The notes under the pieces were generated by a model that searched no databases, had not been told where the DNA came from, and was given only the letters and a program-made list of their open reading frames with translations. DNA of 64,000 nucleotides, from NCBI RefSeq assembly GCF_002844235.1, contig NZ_PGTS01000001.1, forward strand, positions 186,001 to 250,000. The letters run 5' to 3'. This DNA is from Thalassospira povalilytica (GTDB taxonomy: Bacteria > Pseudomonadota > Alphaproteobacteria > Rhodospirillales > Thalassospiraceae). The translations under genes and the position numbers were made by a program. Positions 17,399-26,510 of the stretch are shown here, in pieces (position 1 is the stretch's first letter; the number at the start of each line of letters is the position of its first letter).

Positions 17399-18280
17399 AT
17401 GTCTGCCACCAACCACCCGGCATTTGGCCGGATCATGCCGTTTGTCTTTGTGTTTCTCTGGAGCACCGGATTTGTCGGCGCCAAATTCGGTCTGCCATAT
17501 GCCGATCCGTTTGTTTTCCTGTTTGTCCGGTTTGCGATTGTCATCTTGTTGATGGTGCCGGTCGTGATGCTGATGAAGGCAAGGTGGCCGTCCTCCTGGC
17601 GGGAAGCATCGCATATCGGAACGGCCGGTGTTCTGGTGCATGGCATTTATCTGGGCGGCGTTTTCTGGGCGATTGATACCGGTTTGCCATCCGGCCTTGC
17701 CGCATTGATTGTCGGGTTGCAGCCCGTCGTCACGGCATCGGTTGTTGGCAGTCTTCTTGGCGAACGGGTTTCGATGCGCCAGTGGGGTGGACTGGTTCTT
17801 GGACTTGTCGGTGTGGCCCTTGTCCTTGTGCCCAAAATTGGCGATGGCATTGGCATTACCCCGTTTGGCATCGGGCTGGCCGTGATGGCCTTGCTGGGGA
17901 TGACCGCCGGTACATTATATCAAAAGCGTTTCTGTACCGGCATGGACCTGATGAGCGGTACGGTCATTCAATATGTTGCCGCTGCGGCCTTTGTCGGTGT
18001 CGTCGCACTGTTCAAGGATGAGCTGACCGTCGAATGGAGCATGAATTTCATTCTGGCGATGGCGTGGCTTGTGCTGGTGCTGTCAATCGGTGCGATCATG
18101 TTGTTGATGGTTCTGATCAAACAGGGCGAAGCAACCCGGGTCGCCAGCATGTTTTATCTTGTGCCGCCGACCGCTGCTTTCTTTGCGTGGGTTCTGTTTG
18201 ATGAACATCTTGGTGCGCTTGGCTTTGCCGGTTTCGGGGTTGCGGCACTTGGCGTTGCGCTGGTGATTATGAAACGCTAG
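17399..18280 (+). CDS. DMT-family transporter (EamA domains)
   Basis: This is a drug/metabolite-family membrane exporter of 293 residues with two EamA repeats and about ten hydrophobic segments (PFVFVFLWSTGFVGAKFGLPYADPF at the start, ALGFAGFGVAALGVALVIM at the end). The ATG at 17399 follows GAGGGGAAG and is preferred over an in-frame GTG at 17351. The substrate is not predictable. It is separated from tyrA by a hairpin and ends convergent with the small GAF protein. Confidence 0.88.
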   Translation: MSATNHPAFGRIMPFVFVFLWSTGFVGAKFGLPYADPFVFLFVRFAIVILLMVPVVMLMKARWPSSWREASHIGTAGVLVHGIYLGGVFWAIDTGLPSGLAALIVGLQPVVTASVVGSLLGERVSMRQWGGLVLGLVGVALVLVPKIGDGIGITPFGIGLAVMALLGMTAGTLYQKRFCTGMDLMSGTVIQYVAAAAFVGVVALFKDELTVEWSMNFILAMAWLVLVLSIGAIMLLMVLIKQGEATRVASMFYLVPPTAAFFAWVLFDEHLGALGFAGFGVAALGVALVIMKR

Positions 18281-18285
18281 GCCGG

Positions 18286-18741
18286 TCAGGCCAGTCTTGC
18301 TGCCAGGCAGGCCGCAAGAAGCTGGGCGATGGCTTGTTCCTGCAGGCTAAACGGCTGGTGCGGGCGCAGGTAATTCATCGTGCCGACAACCTGTTCACCC
18401 AAAATAACCGGGACATTCATAACCTGATCAAGACCCAGCCCAAGGATGGTTTCGTGGTCGGAAAATGCCCAGCGAATATCGTCAGCACCGCTGCCAAGAT
18501 TGATGTGGCGATCTATCAGGACCTTTTGTCCCCAAGGCGTGTCCTTTTTAGGTTTGCGACCGCCAACCGGGTAAATTTCGGGCATGGTTGACACTATGCG
18601 TTCTACCTCGATCGTGGCGGGGTGGTAACGCATGGCGCTATATAGTTCGTTTAGGATCGCGTTCGCACAAAGGTCGTGAAACGCGGTATCTGTCGTCGCC
18701 GGATCGGTCAATTGCGCAAACAGTTCGGTCGGAAGTTCCAT
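18286..18741 (-). CDS. Small GAF-domain protein
   Basis: The 151-residue protein is essentially one GAF-like domain: an N-terminal helix, then GQKVLIDRHINLGSGADDIRWAFSDHETILGLGLDQVMNVPVILGEQVVGTMNYL and a final helix ending AQLLAACLAARLA. GAF domains bind small ligands; with no output domain it may be a free sensor or a stand-alone enzyme subunit. It lies immediately downstream of the gamma-glutamyltransferase gene on the same strand, 36 bp away, so the two may form an operon. Confidence 0.75.
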   Translation of the reverse strand: MELPTELFAQLTDPATTDTAFHDLCANAILNELYSAMRYHPATIEVERIVSTMPEIYPVGGRKPKKDTPWGQKVLIDRHINLGSGADDIRWAFSDHETILGLGLDQVMNVPVILGEQVVGTMNYLRPHQPFSLQEQAIAQLLAACLAARLA

Positions 18742-18777
18742 GCTGCCTGTCTCCTGCGTGGTGGTGGCGCGAAGGGG

Positions 18778-20469
18778 TTAAGCGTTGACTGTTGCGGTGC
18801 CGGCACGGCGGGGATCGGCAAAGGCGTTCAGATTGCCGTTTTCATCAGACATGGCGACACAGATCCCGCCAGCCTTCCAGGTTTGTTGCGGCCAGGCTTC
18901 CATGTCATGACCGCGTGCTTGCAGCTCCGCGATCGCGGCATCCGGCAGGTCCTGTTCATAAAGAACCTTGTTCGGATAGGCGATATGGGGGGCAAAGGAA
19001 CCGGGATAGGCGTAACTTGAAACGCGCGGTTCCAGAATGGCCTCCTTCAGGCCTTTGCCGCGATCCATCATATGGATAAGAACCTGTGCCATCGCCTGGA
19101 TCTGAATGTCACCGCCCGGGGTTCCCATCGCCAACCATGGTTTGCCATCTTTAAGGCCCAGGATCGGGTTGGGCGTAAGGCGCGGGCGTTTACCCGGTGC
19201 CAATGCATTCAGATGCCCCGGGATGGCGCGTGACTGTGACCCGCGCGACGATACGCTCAGTCCTGTGCCGGGAATGACCTGGGTGTCTGAGCTTGGGTCG
19301 CTTGGCGTGGCAGAAAACATGTTGCCGTCGCCATCAATCACACTGACATGTGACGTGTCGGCAGAACCGCGCGCATATTCGGGAGTTTCGCCGGCGTTAT
19401 TGCGATATGGGGCATTGATGTGTTCCATGTCGCCCGGGGCGGGCATCGGATCAGAACGGGTTTCCGATATCGTTGCCAGGCGTTGAGCAACAAAAGAGGC
19501 ATCAAGCAAGGACGCCGGATCAACTTTCATGTAATCGGGATCGGTGACAAAGGCTTCACGATCGGCGAAAACCCGTTTAAGCACCTCAAGCAGGAAATGT
19601 CGGTCAATATCGCCATCTGGCGTAAGGATTCGCTCCTTGCCAGCCTTTTCAAGCATGGTCAGTGTTTCAGCCATTGAAATGCCCTGACACCATGCCCCGC
19701 AACAGTAAATTTCGCTGTCGCGGAACTTCACCGGAAATGTTGTTTCTTCGCGCACTTCATAGGATGCCATGTCTTCCATGGTCAGAAGACCGCCATTTTC
19801 AGCATGGAATGCGGTGATGCGCTGGGCAATTTCACCTTCGTAAAACGCAGCCCTTGCCGCGGCCAATCCGGCTTTGCGGTCACCTTTGGCATTGCGTTCG
19901 GCATCGACCATGATTTGCAAACTGTTGGCGAGATCCGTCTGGACAAAGGTTTCGCCAACGACCGGCGGTTTGCCATTGGGCAGGAAAATCTCGGCTGTTG
20001 ATTCAAATCGCTGATATTCGCGGTGGCGGGATTTTACGAATTCGGAAAGCAATTCGAACACCGGAAAACCGTCACGTGCCGCCTTGATCGCCGGGGCTGC
20101 CACATCACCAAAGCGCATGGTGCCAAATTCGGACAGGGCGCGAATCCAGGCAGCCGGGGCGGCGGGGACCACCGTACGCAAAATGCCCTCGGGCACGGAA
20201 TCGCCGAAATTCTTGTGGAACCATTCGACATTGGCGGCTTTGGGCCAAACACCAACCCCGTCATAGCTTGTAATCCGTCCGGTTTTGCCATCGCGCAAAA
20301 TGATCGGGGCAACACCGGCAACAGACACAAGTTCGGGGTGAACAACGCCAAGTGCCAGCCCCGCAGCAACGCCGGCATCGATGGCATTGCCACTTGCGCG
20401 CAGCATTGTTTCCGCTGCTTCTGTGGCGATCGGGTGGCCTGTGGCAATGGCGAAGTTATTGGTACTCAT
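18778..20469 (-). CDS. Gamma-glutamyltransferase family protein
   Basis: This N-terminal-nucleophile hydrolase (563 residues) is of the gamma-glutamyltranspeptidase type, made as a precursor that self-cleaves before the nucleophile Thr, here within GSADTSHVSVIDGDGNMFSATPS near residue 360. Family motifs include ATGHPIATEAAETMLRASGNAIDA at the N-terminus, and GTPGGDIQIQAMAQV near the C-terminus. No clear signal peptide is visible, unlike secreted Ggt enzymes. The ATG at 20469 follows AAGGAAAACC. It is divergent from a GntR regulator and a tripartite tricarboxylate transporter, suggesting hydrolysis of an imported gamma-glutamyl compound; this is inference. Confidence 0.88.
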   Translation of the reverse strand: MSTNNFAIATGHPIATEAAETMLRASGNAIDAGVAAGLALGVVHPELVSVAGVAPIILRDGKTGRITSYDGVGVWPKAANVEWFHKNFGDSVPEGILRTVVPAAPAAWIRALSEFGTMRFGDVAAPAIKAARDGFPVFELLSEFVKSRHREYQRFESTAEIFLPNGKPPVVGETFVQTDLANSLQIMVDAERNAKGDRKAGLAAARAAFYEGEIAQRITAFHAENGGLLTMEDMASYEVREETTFPVKFRDSEIYCCGAWCQGISMAETLTMLEKAGKERILTPDGDIDRHFLLEVLKRVFADREAFVTDPDYMKVDPASLLDASFVAQRLATISETRSDPMPAPGDMEHINAPYRNNAGETPEYARGSADTSHVSVIDGDGNMFSATPSDPSSDTQVIPGTGLSVSSRGSQSRAIPGHLNALAPGKRPRLTPNPILGLKDGKPWLAMGTPGGDIQIQAMAQVLIHMMDRGKGLKEAILEPRVSSYAYPGSFAPHIAYPNKVLYEQDLPDAAIAELQARGHDMEAWPQQTWKAGGICVAMSDENGNLNAFADPRRAGTATVNA

Positions 20470-20556
20470 AGGTTTTCCTTGAAGTCTTTCCAAAACAGCA
20501 AAGACGGGACGCAACGCGCCCAACCGCCGTTATCTTCATAACTGTTTCTATTCTTT

Positions 20557-20590
20557 AACTACGTAGTTGACAAGTCATAACTAGTTAGTT
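20557..20590. promoter_or_regulatory. Two GntR-type operators between ggt and gntR
   Basis: Two inverted repeats of the form AACTA-N2-TAGTT occur, AACTACGTAGTT at 20557-20568 and AACTAGTTAGTT at 20579-20590, 22 bp apart (about two helical turns). A TTGACA-like -35 element (20567-20572) overlaps the first. They lie 14-47 bp before the gntR ATG and also within the probable divergent ggt promoter. The encoded GntR protein is the obvious candidate to bind them and repress both sides. Confidence 0.7.
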
Positions 20591-20603
20591 TTATGATTGT
20601 GTC

Positions 20604-21398
20604 ATGAACAAGGAACGCACAACAAACGCATTGAAACGTGTGGCCGCAGAAATGGAAGCCGGTGATGCAAACAGCTCGCTTCCGAAATATGCGCGCCTTG
20701 CCGAAGCCTTTTACGGCTGTGTCCGTGATGGTCATTACCTGCCCGGTGATCCTTTGCCGAGCGAGACGGAACTGTGCGACGTCCTGCCGGTTGGTTTGAG
20801 CACCGTGCAAAAGGCGCTGGCGCAGTTGGTTGAGCAGGGCATCGTTGTGCGTCGGCGCAAACTCGGGACCTTTATCGCCGATTTCCGAAATCAGGTTCCC
20901 GAGGTGCACGTCTATCGGTTTCGCGATCCGGTCACGGGTGAAAACCTGTTGCCCTATACGCGGGGAATCTCGGTCGAAGAAGCCCATACCGAAGAACTCG
21001 GTCCTTTGGCCGCCGGCTTTGAAGGCGATCCGGTCGTACGACTTGATCGTCTGGTCTGGATCGAGGGCGAACGCCCGGTCTTCAGTTCCATTTTCCTGCG
21101 CAAGGCCCACGCCGAAGGACTGTCAGACCGTGGTGGTCTGAACAATTTCGACGGGGTTTCGGTCCACCGGCATCTCGCAGAAAAATTCAATCTGCCGACC
21201 TTGTCGGTCACACATCGCGTCACGGCGGGCGAGCTGTCTGCCAAGGCCTGCGCAAACCTTGATCTGGCGGCACCGCATGTTGGCCTGATCTGGGAAGCAA
21301 CAGATCGCAGTTTCAACGAAAAACAAATTCTTGTGCAGCGTTTCGAACTGCCAAGGGGGCACCGTCCGATGGAAATCATCGAAGGAAAAAAATCGTAA
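20604..21398 (+). CDS. GntR-family transcriptional regulator (UTRA/HutC type)
   Basis: This 264-residue repressor has an N-terminal winged-helix domain (DPLPSETELCDVLPVGLSTVQKALAQLVEQGIVVRRRKLGTFIA, about residues 50-95) and a C-terminal UTRA effector domain (VVRLDRLVWIEGERPVFSSIFLRK and LSVTHRVTA). It is divergent from the gamma-glutamyltransferase gene and followed at 43 bp by tctC, so it probably controls both in response to the transported ligand. No strong ribosome site precedes the ATG, and a TATGAT-like -10 element lies so near it that a leaderless mRNA is possible. The ligand is unknown. Confidence 0.9.
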   Translation: MNKERTTNALKRVAAEMEAGDANSSLPKYARLAEAFYGCVRDGHYLPGDPLPSETELCDVLPVGLSTVQKALAQLVEQGIVVRRRKLGTFIADFRNQVPEVHVYRFRDPVTGENLLPYTRGISVEEAHTEELGPLAAGFEGDPVVRLDRLVWIEGERPVFSSIFLRKAHAEGLSDRGGLNNFDGVSVHRHLAEKFNLPTLSVTHRVTAGELSAKACANLDLAAPHVGLIWEATDRSFNEKQILVQRFELPRGHRPMEIIEGKKS

Positions 21399-21441
21399 AG
21401 ATTTTGGAACCTATCACGTCTGGAGAACGAGGAGTTTGAGA

Positions 21442-22383
21442 ATGAAAAAGGTACTGGCGGCAGCTGCAATGCTGGCCTTGAGCACCGGTTCGGCATTCGC
21501 CGCAGACTGGAAACCCGACGGACCGATCCGTCTTTGGATCGGTTATGGCGCAGGTGGCGGAACCGATGTTCAGGCCCGTATGCTGGCCAAGGAACTTGAA
21601 CAGACCCGTGGCTGGATTCTGGTCCCGGAAAACAAATCCGGCGAAGATGGCGCTGTGATGTCTGCACAGCTCAAGAACGAGGCACCCGATGGCCAGACTC
21701 TCGGCTTTGCCATCACCACGACCTATAACTTCGCACCGATGAACAGCGACAATATCTCGCCCGAAGACTTCACCTATATCACCACCACTGCCGGTTCGCA
21801 GATGGCGGTACTGGCACGGACTTCGTCGGGCTGGAAATCGCTTGATGACGTGAAAGCCGCGGCAGAAGCCGGTGAAACCCTTGTCTGGGCCAACTGGGGC
21901 ACCCAGGTTGAAGCCGGTGCAGAAGTTATTGCACGTAAACTTGGTATCACTGTTAACCACCTGCGCACCGCAGGCGGCAAAGGTGCCCTGAATGCCGTTG
22001 TGGCCGAAGATGCCAACCTGTCGTGGGGCGGTGGTGTTCAGCGTCCGCTGGTCGAAGCTGGCGAACTGACCATTCTGTCGTCGGCCGAAAGCACCCATCT
22101 GGTGCAGGCGCCTGATACCCCGACCCTGAAAGAACAGGGTATCGACCTTGATCTCGGCTACAAATACATCATCGTTGCGCCGAAAGGCATGTCTGACGAA
22201 GTTCGCGACACCATCGCGGAAGCGGTTGCTGAAATCCTGAATAATCCGGAAAGTGAGACCCGGAAATTCATCGAAAAACAGTATCCGCCGGCACCGGTTA
22301 TCGAAACCGGCGACGCATTGCGCAAAACCATCATTGATGGTTATGCCGCCAATGTCGAGATGATGAAAGCACTGGTAGAATGA
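21442..22383 (+). CDS. tctC: Tripartite tricarboxylate transporter substrate-binding protein TctC
   Basis: This is the periplasmic binding protein of a TTT-family secondary transporter, 313 residues. It starts with a signal peptide (MKKVLAAAAMLALSTGSAFA, cleavage after AFA). Motifs typical of TctC/Bug proteins include WIGYGAGGGTDVQARMLAKELE, then the PDGQTLGFAI loop and a VVAPKGMSDEVRDTIAEAV segment near the end. ATG at 21442 follows GGAG and gives the clean signal peptide. The next gene overlaps its stop codon by 4 bp. Ligands of this family are mostly carboxylates; the specific one is unknown. Confidence 0.9.
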   Translation: MKKVLAAAAMLALSTGSAFAADWKPDGPIRLWIGYGAGGGTDVQARMLAKELEQTRGWILVPENKSGEDGAVMSAQLKNEAPDGQTLGFAITTTYNFAPMNSDNISPEDFTYITTTAGSQMAVLARTSSGWKSLDDVKAAAEAGETLVWANWGTQVEAGAEVIARKLGITVNHLRTAGGKGALNAVVAEDANLSWGGGVQRPLVEAGELTILSSAESTHLVQAPDTPTLKEQGIDLDLGYKYIIVAPKGMSDEVRDTIAEAVAEILNNPESETRKFIEKQYPPAPVIETGDALRKTIIDGYAANVEMMKALVE

Positions 22384-22994
22384 GTGCTTCCCGTCTCGAA
22401 GCGCCAGAGAAAAAGGCGCGGTGGAACCTTTGGCTGGGGGTGGGAACACTTGTTTTCTGTGTTCTGTGCTTCACCGTCTGGTTTCCCAATGACATTCGGG
22501 GCGGCATTATCGAACGTACGATCTCCGGGCGGATTGCGCCCGGAGACTCCTTCTTTCCGGTGATCCTGGCCGGACTGATGATGCCGCTTGGCTTGTTGCT
22601 TACGCTTGGTCACTTTCGTCGCGGTCCGGACAATGCCGGGGAACCGACAGGTGAAATCACGGGCGCCAATATCTTTTTCCTGGTGCAGTTCCTGTTGCTG
22701 ACTTTTGTCGGGTTGTTCTTCATGTCCAATACCGGCCCGGCGCTGGTATGGGCGTGGAACGGTCTTGGCCTTGGTGTCATTTCGTCTTATCGCGCGGTTT
22801 CCACCACGTTCCCGATCAATGTCGCTGGCTTCTTCCTGGGCGGAATGGTGATTACCTGCGGCTTTGTTTTCATGACCCGGCATCGTCTGCGTTGGCGTGA
22901 TGTGCTGATCTGTCTTTTGACCGTGCTGTTTTTGATTCTCGTCTTTAACGGCCTGCTCGAAGACGTGTCGCTGCCGCCCAACCGCAATCTTTAA
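22380..22994 (+). CDS. tctB: Tripartite tricarboxylate transporter small membrane subunit TctB
   Basis: This is the 204-residue small membrane subunit of the TTT transporter. Four or five hydrophobic segments are visible (WLGVGTLVFCVLCFTVWF, FFPVILAGLMMPLGLLLTL, FFLVQFLLLTFVGLFFM, and a C-terminal VLICLLTVLFLILVFNGLL). The start overlaps the tctC stop in an ATGA arrangement, indicating translational coupling. TctB proteins are poorly conserved, so assignment rests on position and topology. Confidence 0.88.
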   Translation: MSASRLEAPEKKARWNLWLGVGTLVFCVLCFTVWFPNDIRGGIIERTISGRIAPGDSFFPVILAGLMMPLGLLLTLGHFRRGPDNAGEPTGEITGANIFFLVQFLLLTFVGLFFMSNTGPALVWAWNGLGLGVISSYRAVSTTFPINVAGFFLGGMVITCGFVFMTRHRLRWRDVLICLLTVLFLILVFNGLLEDVSLPPNRNL

Positions 22995-23003
22995 GGATCG
23001 ATC

Positions 23004-24602
23004 ATGGAATTGGCGTTTCAATATATCGGGCTGGGCATCCATTCGGTGTTCTTTGATGCCGATGGACAGTTCTGGCTGATGCCGGTCCTGATGGTTCTGA
23101 CCGGAATTATCTCGGGGATCTTCTTTGGTGCCATTCCGGGGCTGAGCGGGCCATTTGCGCTTGCGCTTGCCTTGCCGGTTTTGACATCTGTTTTTGGCTA
23201 TTCGAACGAAGCATTGCTGCCGGTTCTGGGCTGCCTTGTCGGTCTGATGAAGGGGGCGACGGTTGGCGGTGCTGTGCCGGCCATCCTGTTTAATACGCCA
23301 GGCACGCCCGATGCGTTCCTGACGACGGCTGACGGTTATCCGATGGCGCAAAAAGGTCAGGCCCGCAAGGCGATCCAGACCAGCCATTTTGCATCGGTCA
23401 TGGGCGACAGCTTTTCCGACATCGTGCTGTTTGTAGCCGCACCTGTATTTGCGGTGGCGGTTGAACGTGTTCTCGATCTTCCGGAAAAGTCGGCCCTGAT
23501 TATCCTGTCGCTTTGTTTCATGGCGGCCGTTGTCGGGAATGCACCGCTTAAAGGATTGCTTGGCGGGCTTTTGGGGATGTTGCTGTCACTGGTTGGCACA
23601 ACGCTTTCGGGGAATGGTGTGCGTCTGACCCTTGGCCTTGATGGTCTTGGTTCCGGCGTGCCTTTGACGTCGGCGGTCCTCGGCGTTCTGGTTCTTTCAG
23701 AAGTTCTGATCAGTGTCGAAGATATGTCGCGCGCCCGAAAGGCGCGTGAAAGCTTGCCGCAAACGCCTGAAATGGGGCCACCCCTGACATGGGCGGAACG
23801 GTTGCGAATGATGCCGGCAATCCTGCGTTCGGCAAGCATCGGGACTGTCATCGGTGCCCTGCCGGGTATCGGGACCACCACTGCGGCAACGCTTTCCTAT
23901 GATACGGCCAAGCGTCTTTCCAAAAAGCCCGACGAATTCGGCAAAGGCACGCCCGAAGGCGTCGTCGCAACCGAGGCCGCCAATTCCGCAGTATCGGGTG
24001 CCAACCTTATTCCGGTGATGAGCTTGGGCATTCCGGGGAATTTCGCGGCTGTGTTCCTGATCCTTGCGGTCGAGACGATTGGCGATTTCTCGTTTGGTCC
24101 ATCGGTGTTCAAATTCACCGAGATCAAGGAAATTGACGGCTATGGCATGATCATGAACAAGGATCTGGTCATGGCATTCGGGCTGTTCACGCTGATGGTG
24201 ATGGGTAATATCTTCAACTGGACCTTTGGCGGGTTTGTCATGCGCTTCCTGGTGCATATGGCCCGCATCCCCAAAGATATCGTCATGCCGCTGATCTTGC
24301 TGGTTTCGCTGACAGCTGCCTATGTTCAGGATGGCGGGTATCGTGGTCTGGGTACGGCACTGGTATTTGCCGTCATCGGTTATCTGATCAGACGGCTTCA
24401 GGTTTCAACGTTGCCATTCGTGATCGGTTTCTTGTTGGCCCCGGCCCTTGAGCAATTGATCCGCGGCGCATTCACCGCCAGTGGTGGTGATGCGCTCTTC
24501 CTTCTGAAATCGCCAATCGCGGTAATCATGCTGGGCCTTTCCGGGTTCCTGATTGTGCGCATGGTTCTTCAGGGACGGCAAAAGGCGGCGTCACAAAGTT
24601 AG
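23004..24602 (+). CDS. tctA: Tripartite tricarboxylate transporter large membrane subunit TctA
   Basis: This is the 12-TM transport subunit of the TTT system, 532 residues. Signature motifs are GIISGIFFGAIPGLSG near the N-terminus, with GATVGGAVPAILFNTPGTPDAFLTTADGYPMA, and a second internal copy GTVIGALPGIGTTTAATLSYDTAKRLSKKPDEFGKGTPEGVVATEAANSAVSGANLIP. It starts 9 bp after tctB. It works with the TctC binding protein and TctB for sodium- or proton-driven import of a carboxylate-type compound. Confidence 0.94.
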   Translation: MELAFQYIGLGIHSVFFDADGQFWLMPVLMVLTGIISGIFFGAIPGLSGPFALALALPVLTSVFGYSNEALLPVLGCLVGLMKGATVGGAVPAILFNTPGTPDAFLTTADGYPMAQKGQARKAIQTSHFASVMGDSFSDIVLFVAAPVFAVAVERVLDLPEKSALIILSLCFMAAVVGNAPLKGLLGGLLGMLLSLVGTTLSGNGVRLTLGLDGLGSGVPLTSAVLGVLVLSEVLISVEDMSRARKARESLPQTPEMGPPLTWAERLRMMPAILRSASIGTVIGALPGIGTTTAATLSYDTAKRLSKKPDEFGKGTPEGVVATEAANSAVSGANLIPVMSLGIPGNFAAVFLILAVETIGDFSFGPSVFKFTEIKEIDGYGMIMNKDLVMAFGLFTLMVMGNIFNWTFGGFVMRFLVHMARIPKDIVMPLILLVSLTAAYVQDGGYRGLGTALVFAVIGYLIRRLQVSTLPFVIGFLLAPALEQLIRGAFTASGGDALFLLKSPIAVIMLGLSGFLIVRMVLQGRQKAASQS

Positions 24603-24640
24603 CTGGGATAACCTGATCCTGATATCAGCTCAAATATGGC

Positions 24641-24677
24641 ACCCCGACCGGTGATTTGACCCGGTCGGGGTGTTTGT
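24641..24677 (+). terminator. Intrinsic terminator of tctCBA
   Basis: A perfect 11-bp stem ACCCCGACCGG/CCGGTCGGGGT with a 9-nt loop, then GTTTGT, lies 38 bp after the tctA stop. Confidence 0.8.
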
Positions 24678-24846
24678 ATCTCGGGGCTGCTTTCAGGGTC
24701 GGCAAAGAAAGCCATTTCTTTTGTGCTCGGCTGTTTTCAAACAAGTCGAAAATGATTAGGGTCACCTTCCTTGCTGACCAGATGCTTGCAAGACGCTGTA
24801 ATCAGGCGCGTGCACTGGCAGGAAGGTCTTGTCGCCGGAGGAAATT

Positions 24847-25407
24847 TTGGTTCAGCACGAAGAAAGATGGGTTTTTGGGTATGGGTCGCTGTTATGGCGG
24901 CCCGGTTTTGAATTTACCGAGCGGTCGCGTGCATTGTTGCGTGGCTATCACCGGTCATTCTGCATCTATTCCCATCATTATCGCGGAACGCCCGAAAATC
25001 CGGGGCTTGTTCTTGGCCTGAATGCCGGGGGCGAATGTGTCGGGAATGCATTTCGTATCGCGCCGGAAAACTGGAACGCGGTCAAGGCGTATCTCGATGA
25101 GCGGGAACTTGTGACCAATACCTATATTCCGGCCGATGTTGAAGTCGAACTTGAGGATGGTCGCACCGTGATTGCGCATACCTATGTCGCCGATCCGACC
25201 CACCAGCAATATGCCGGCAATCTTCCGGTGCGTACGGCTGTTGAGATCATTGTTGCTGCACACGGCAATGTTGGCCCCAATCTGGAATATCTTGAAAATA
25301 CTGTGCAACATCTTGACGAGATGGGCATTGTCGACCCGCCCTTGCATGATCTGATGGATCTGGTTCGGCGCGAATATGGTGAGATCAATATGGGGGCCGG
25401 TATCTGA
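24847..25407 (+). CDS. Gamma-glutamylcyclotransferase (ChaC-like)
   Basis: ChaC-type enzymes cleave glutathione or related gamma-glutamyl peptides to 5-oxoproline. The 186-residue protein has the substrate loop WVFGYGSLLWRPGFEF, RALLRGYHRSFCIYSHHYRGTPENPGLVLGL, and the family segment LDERELVTNTYIP with its catalytic acidic Glu. The TTG at 24847 is chosen because a strong GGAGG ribosome site sits just before it; a TTG at 24829, 6 residues longer, also has an AGGA. Its closeness to the gamma-glutamyltransferase/TctCBA block suggests a shared gamma-glutamyl theme. The next gene overlaps its stop by 1 base. Confidence 0.88.
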   Translation: MVQHEERWVFGYGSLLWRPGFEFTERSRALLRGYHRSFCIYSHHYRGTPENPGLVLGLNAGGECVGNAFRIAPENWNAVKAYLDERELVTNTYIPADVEVELEDGRTVIAHTYVADPTHQQYAGNLPVRTAVEIIVAAHGNVGPNLEYLENTVQHLDEMGIVDPPLHDLMDLVRREYGEINMGAGI

Positions 25408-26372
25408 TGGCGCAGGGGAATAATCTTACACAGGGCTCTGCTACGGCAACAACCGGTTCGGCTGGTGATCATACCCCGATGACGGTCGCCTATCTGATGC
25501 TGATTGCCTGCGCGATGATGTGGGGGTCGAACCATGTGGTGGCGCGCGGTGTCAATGCGACCGTGCCGTTTGAAGCATTGTCATTCTGGCGCTGGGTCGT
25601 GGCAGCCGTGATGCTGTTCCCGGTCTGCTTTAAATATTTGCGCCGCGACCTCAAGCTGATGGCACAGCACAAAATGTCGATGTTCCTGATCGGCTTTACC
25701 GGCGTGTTCCTGTTTTCGGTCGTGATTTATCTGGCGGCTTATAACACGACGGCGGTTAATACCGGCCTTTTGAATGCGACAACCCCGGTCTGGGTGTTGT
25801 TGTTTGCCGCAGTCCTCAGTGCTGACAAGCCCAAGCTCGGGCAATGGGTCGGTGTTCTTGTCGCCGGTGCCGGAACGGCCACCATCATTGCCAAAGGGGA
25901 CCTTTCGGTCTTTGCGCGGATGGATTTCGTGTCGGGCGATGTGTTTGCGATGATTTCGGCGATGGTGTGGGCCGCCTATTCCATGCTGCTGAAACGTGCG
26001 CCCAAGGGGGTTCATCCGCTGAGCCTTGTCTTCGTTTCCGCGCTGGTCGGCTTGTGCTTTTTGACGCCGCTTTATATCTGGTCGATCCTGATTGATGGGG
26101 AACCGTTCTTTACCCATCTTGATCCGGCATGGCCCGACATGCTCAAGATTTTCTATATCGGTGCGGGGCCAGCCTTCCTTGGGTATCTGTTCTGGAACAA
26201 GGGCGTTTCGGTGGTTGGTCCGGCCAATGCCGGGGTGTTCCTGTATCTGATGCCGGTCTTTGCCAGTGTGCTTGCGATCATCTTCCTTGGGGAAGAATTG
26301 CATATGTATCACCTGGGCGGGATTGTTCTGATTGCCTTTGGCATCTGGCAGGCGACGCGCCGCAAAAAATAG
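25407..26372 (+). CDS. DMT-family transporter (EamA domains)
   Basis: This membrane protein of 321 residues has two EamA repeats: AYLMLIACAMMWGSNHVVARGV with a following WRWVVAAVMLFPVCF, and later VFAMISAMVWAAYSMLLKRAP. It ends IVLIAFGIWQATRRKK. The ATG overlaps the TGA of the ChaC-like gene, so the two are translated together. The exporter may handle a product of gamma-glutamyl metabolism, but this is only suggested by the operon arrangement. Confidence 0.88.
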   Translation: MAQGNNLTQGSATATTGSAGDHTPMTVAYLMLIACAMMWGSNHVVARGVNATVPFEALSFWRWVVAAVMLFPVCFKYLRRDLKLMAQHKMSMFLIGFTGVFLFSVVIYLAAYNTTAVNTGLLNATTPVWVLLFAAVLSADKPKLGQWVGVLVAGAGTATIIAKGDLSVFARMDFVSGDVFAMISAMVWAAYSMLLKRAPKGVHPLSLVFVSALVGLCFLTPLYIWSILIDGEPFFTHLDPAWPDMLKIFYIGAGPAFLGYLFWNKGVSVVGPANAGVFLYLMPVFASVLAIIFLGEELHMYHLGGIVLIAFGIWQATRRKK

Positions 26373-26401
26373 ACCGCACGGATCGCGATCCGCATTCAAT
26401 C

Positions 26402-26436
26402 AAAAAGGCCGGTGACGAATATCACCGGCCTTTTAT
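26402..26436. terminator. Bidirectional terminator between DMT transporter and plsC genes
   Basis: A perfect 13-bp stem AAAAGGCCGGTGA/TCACCGGCCTTTT with a 6-nt loop has T-runs on both strands. It lies between the convergent DMT gene (+) and plsC-like gene (-). Confidence 0.85.
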
Positions 26437-26510
26437 TTGTTGGGTCTGTATCTGATGTGGCTGTATCGGTTGGGCGGGCCGTGATGGATTTCAGCCATGC
26501 CCAAACCGGA

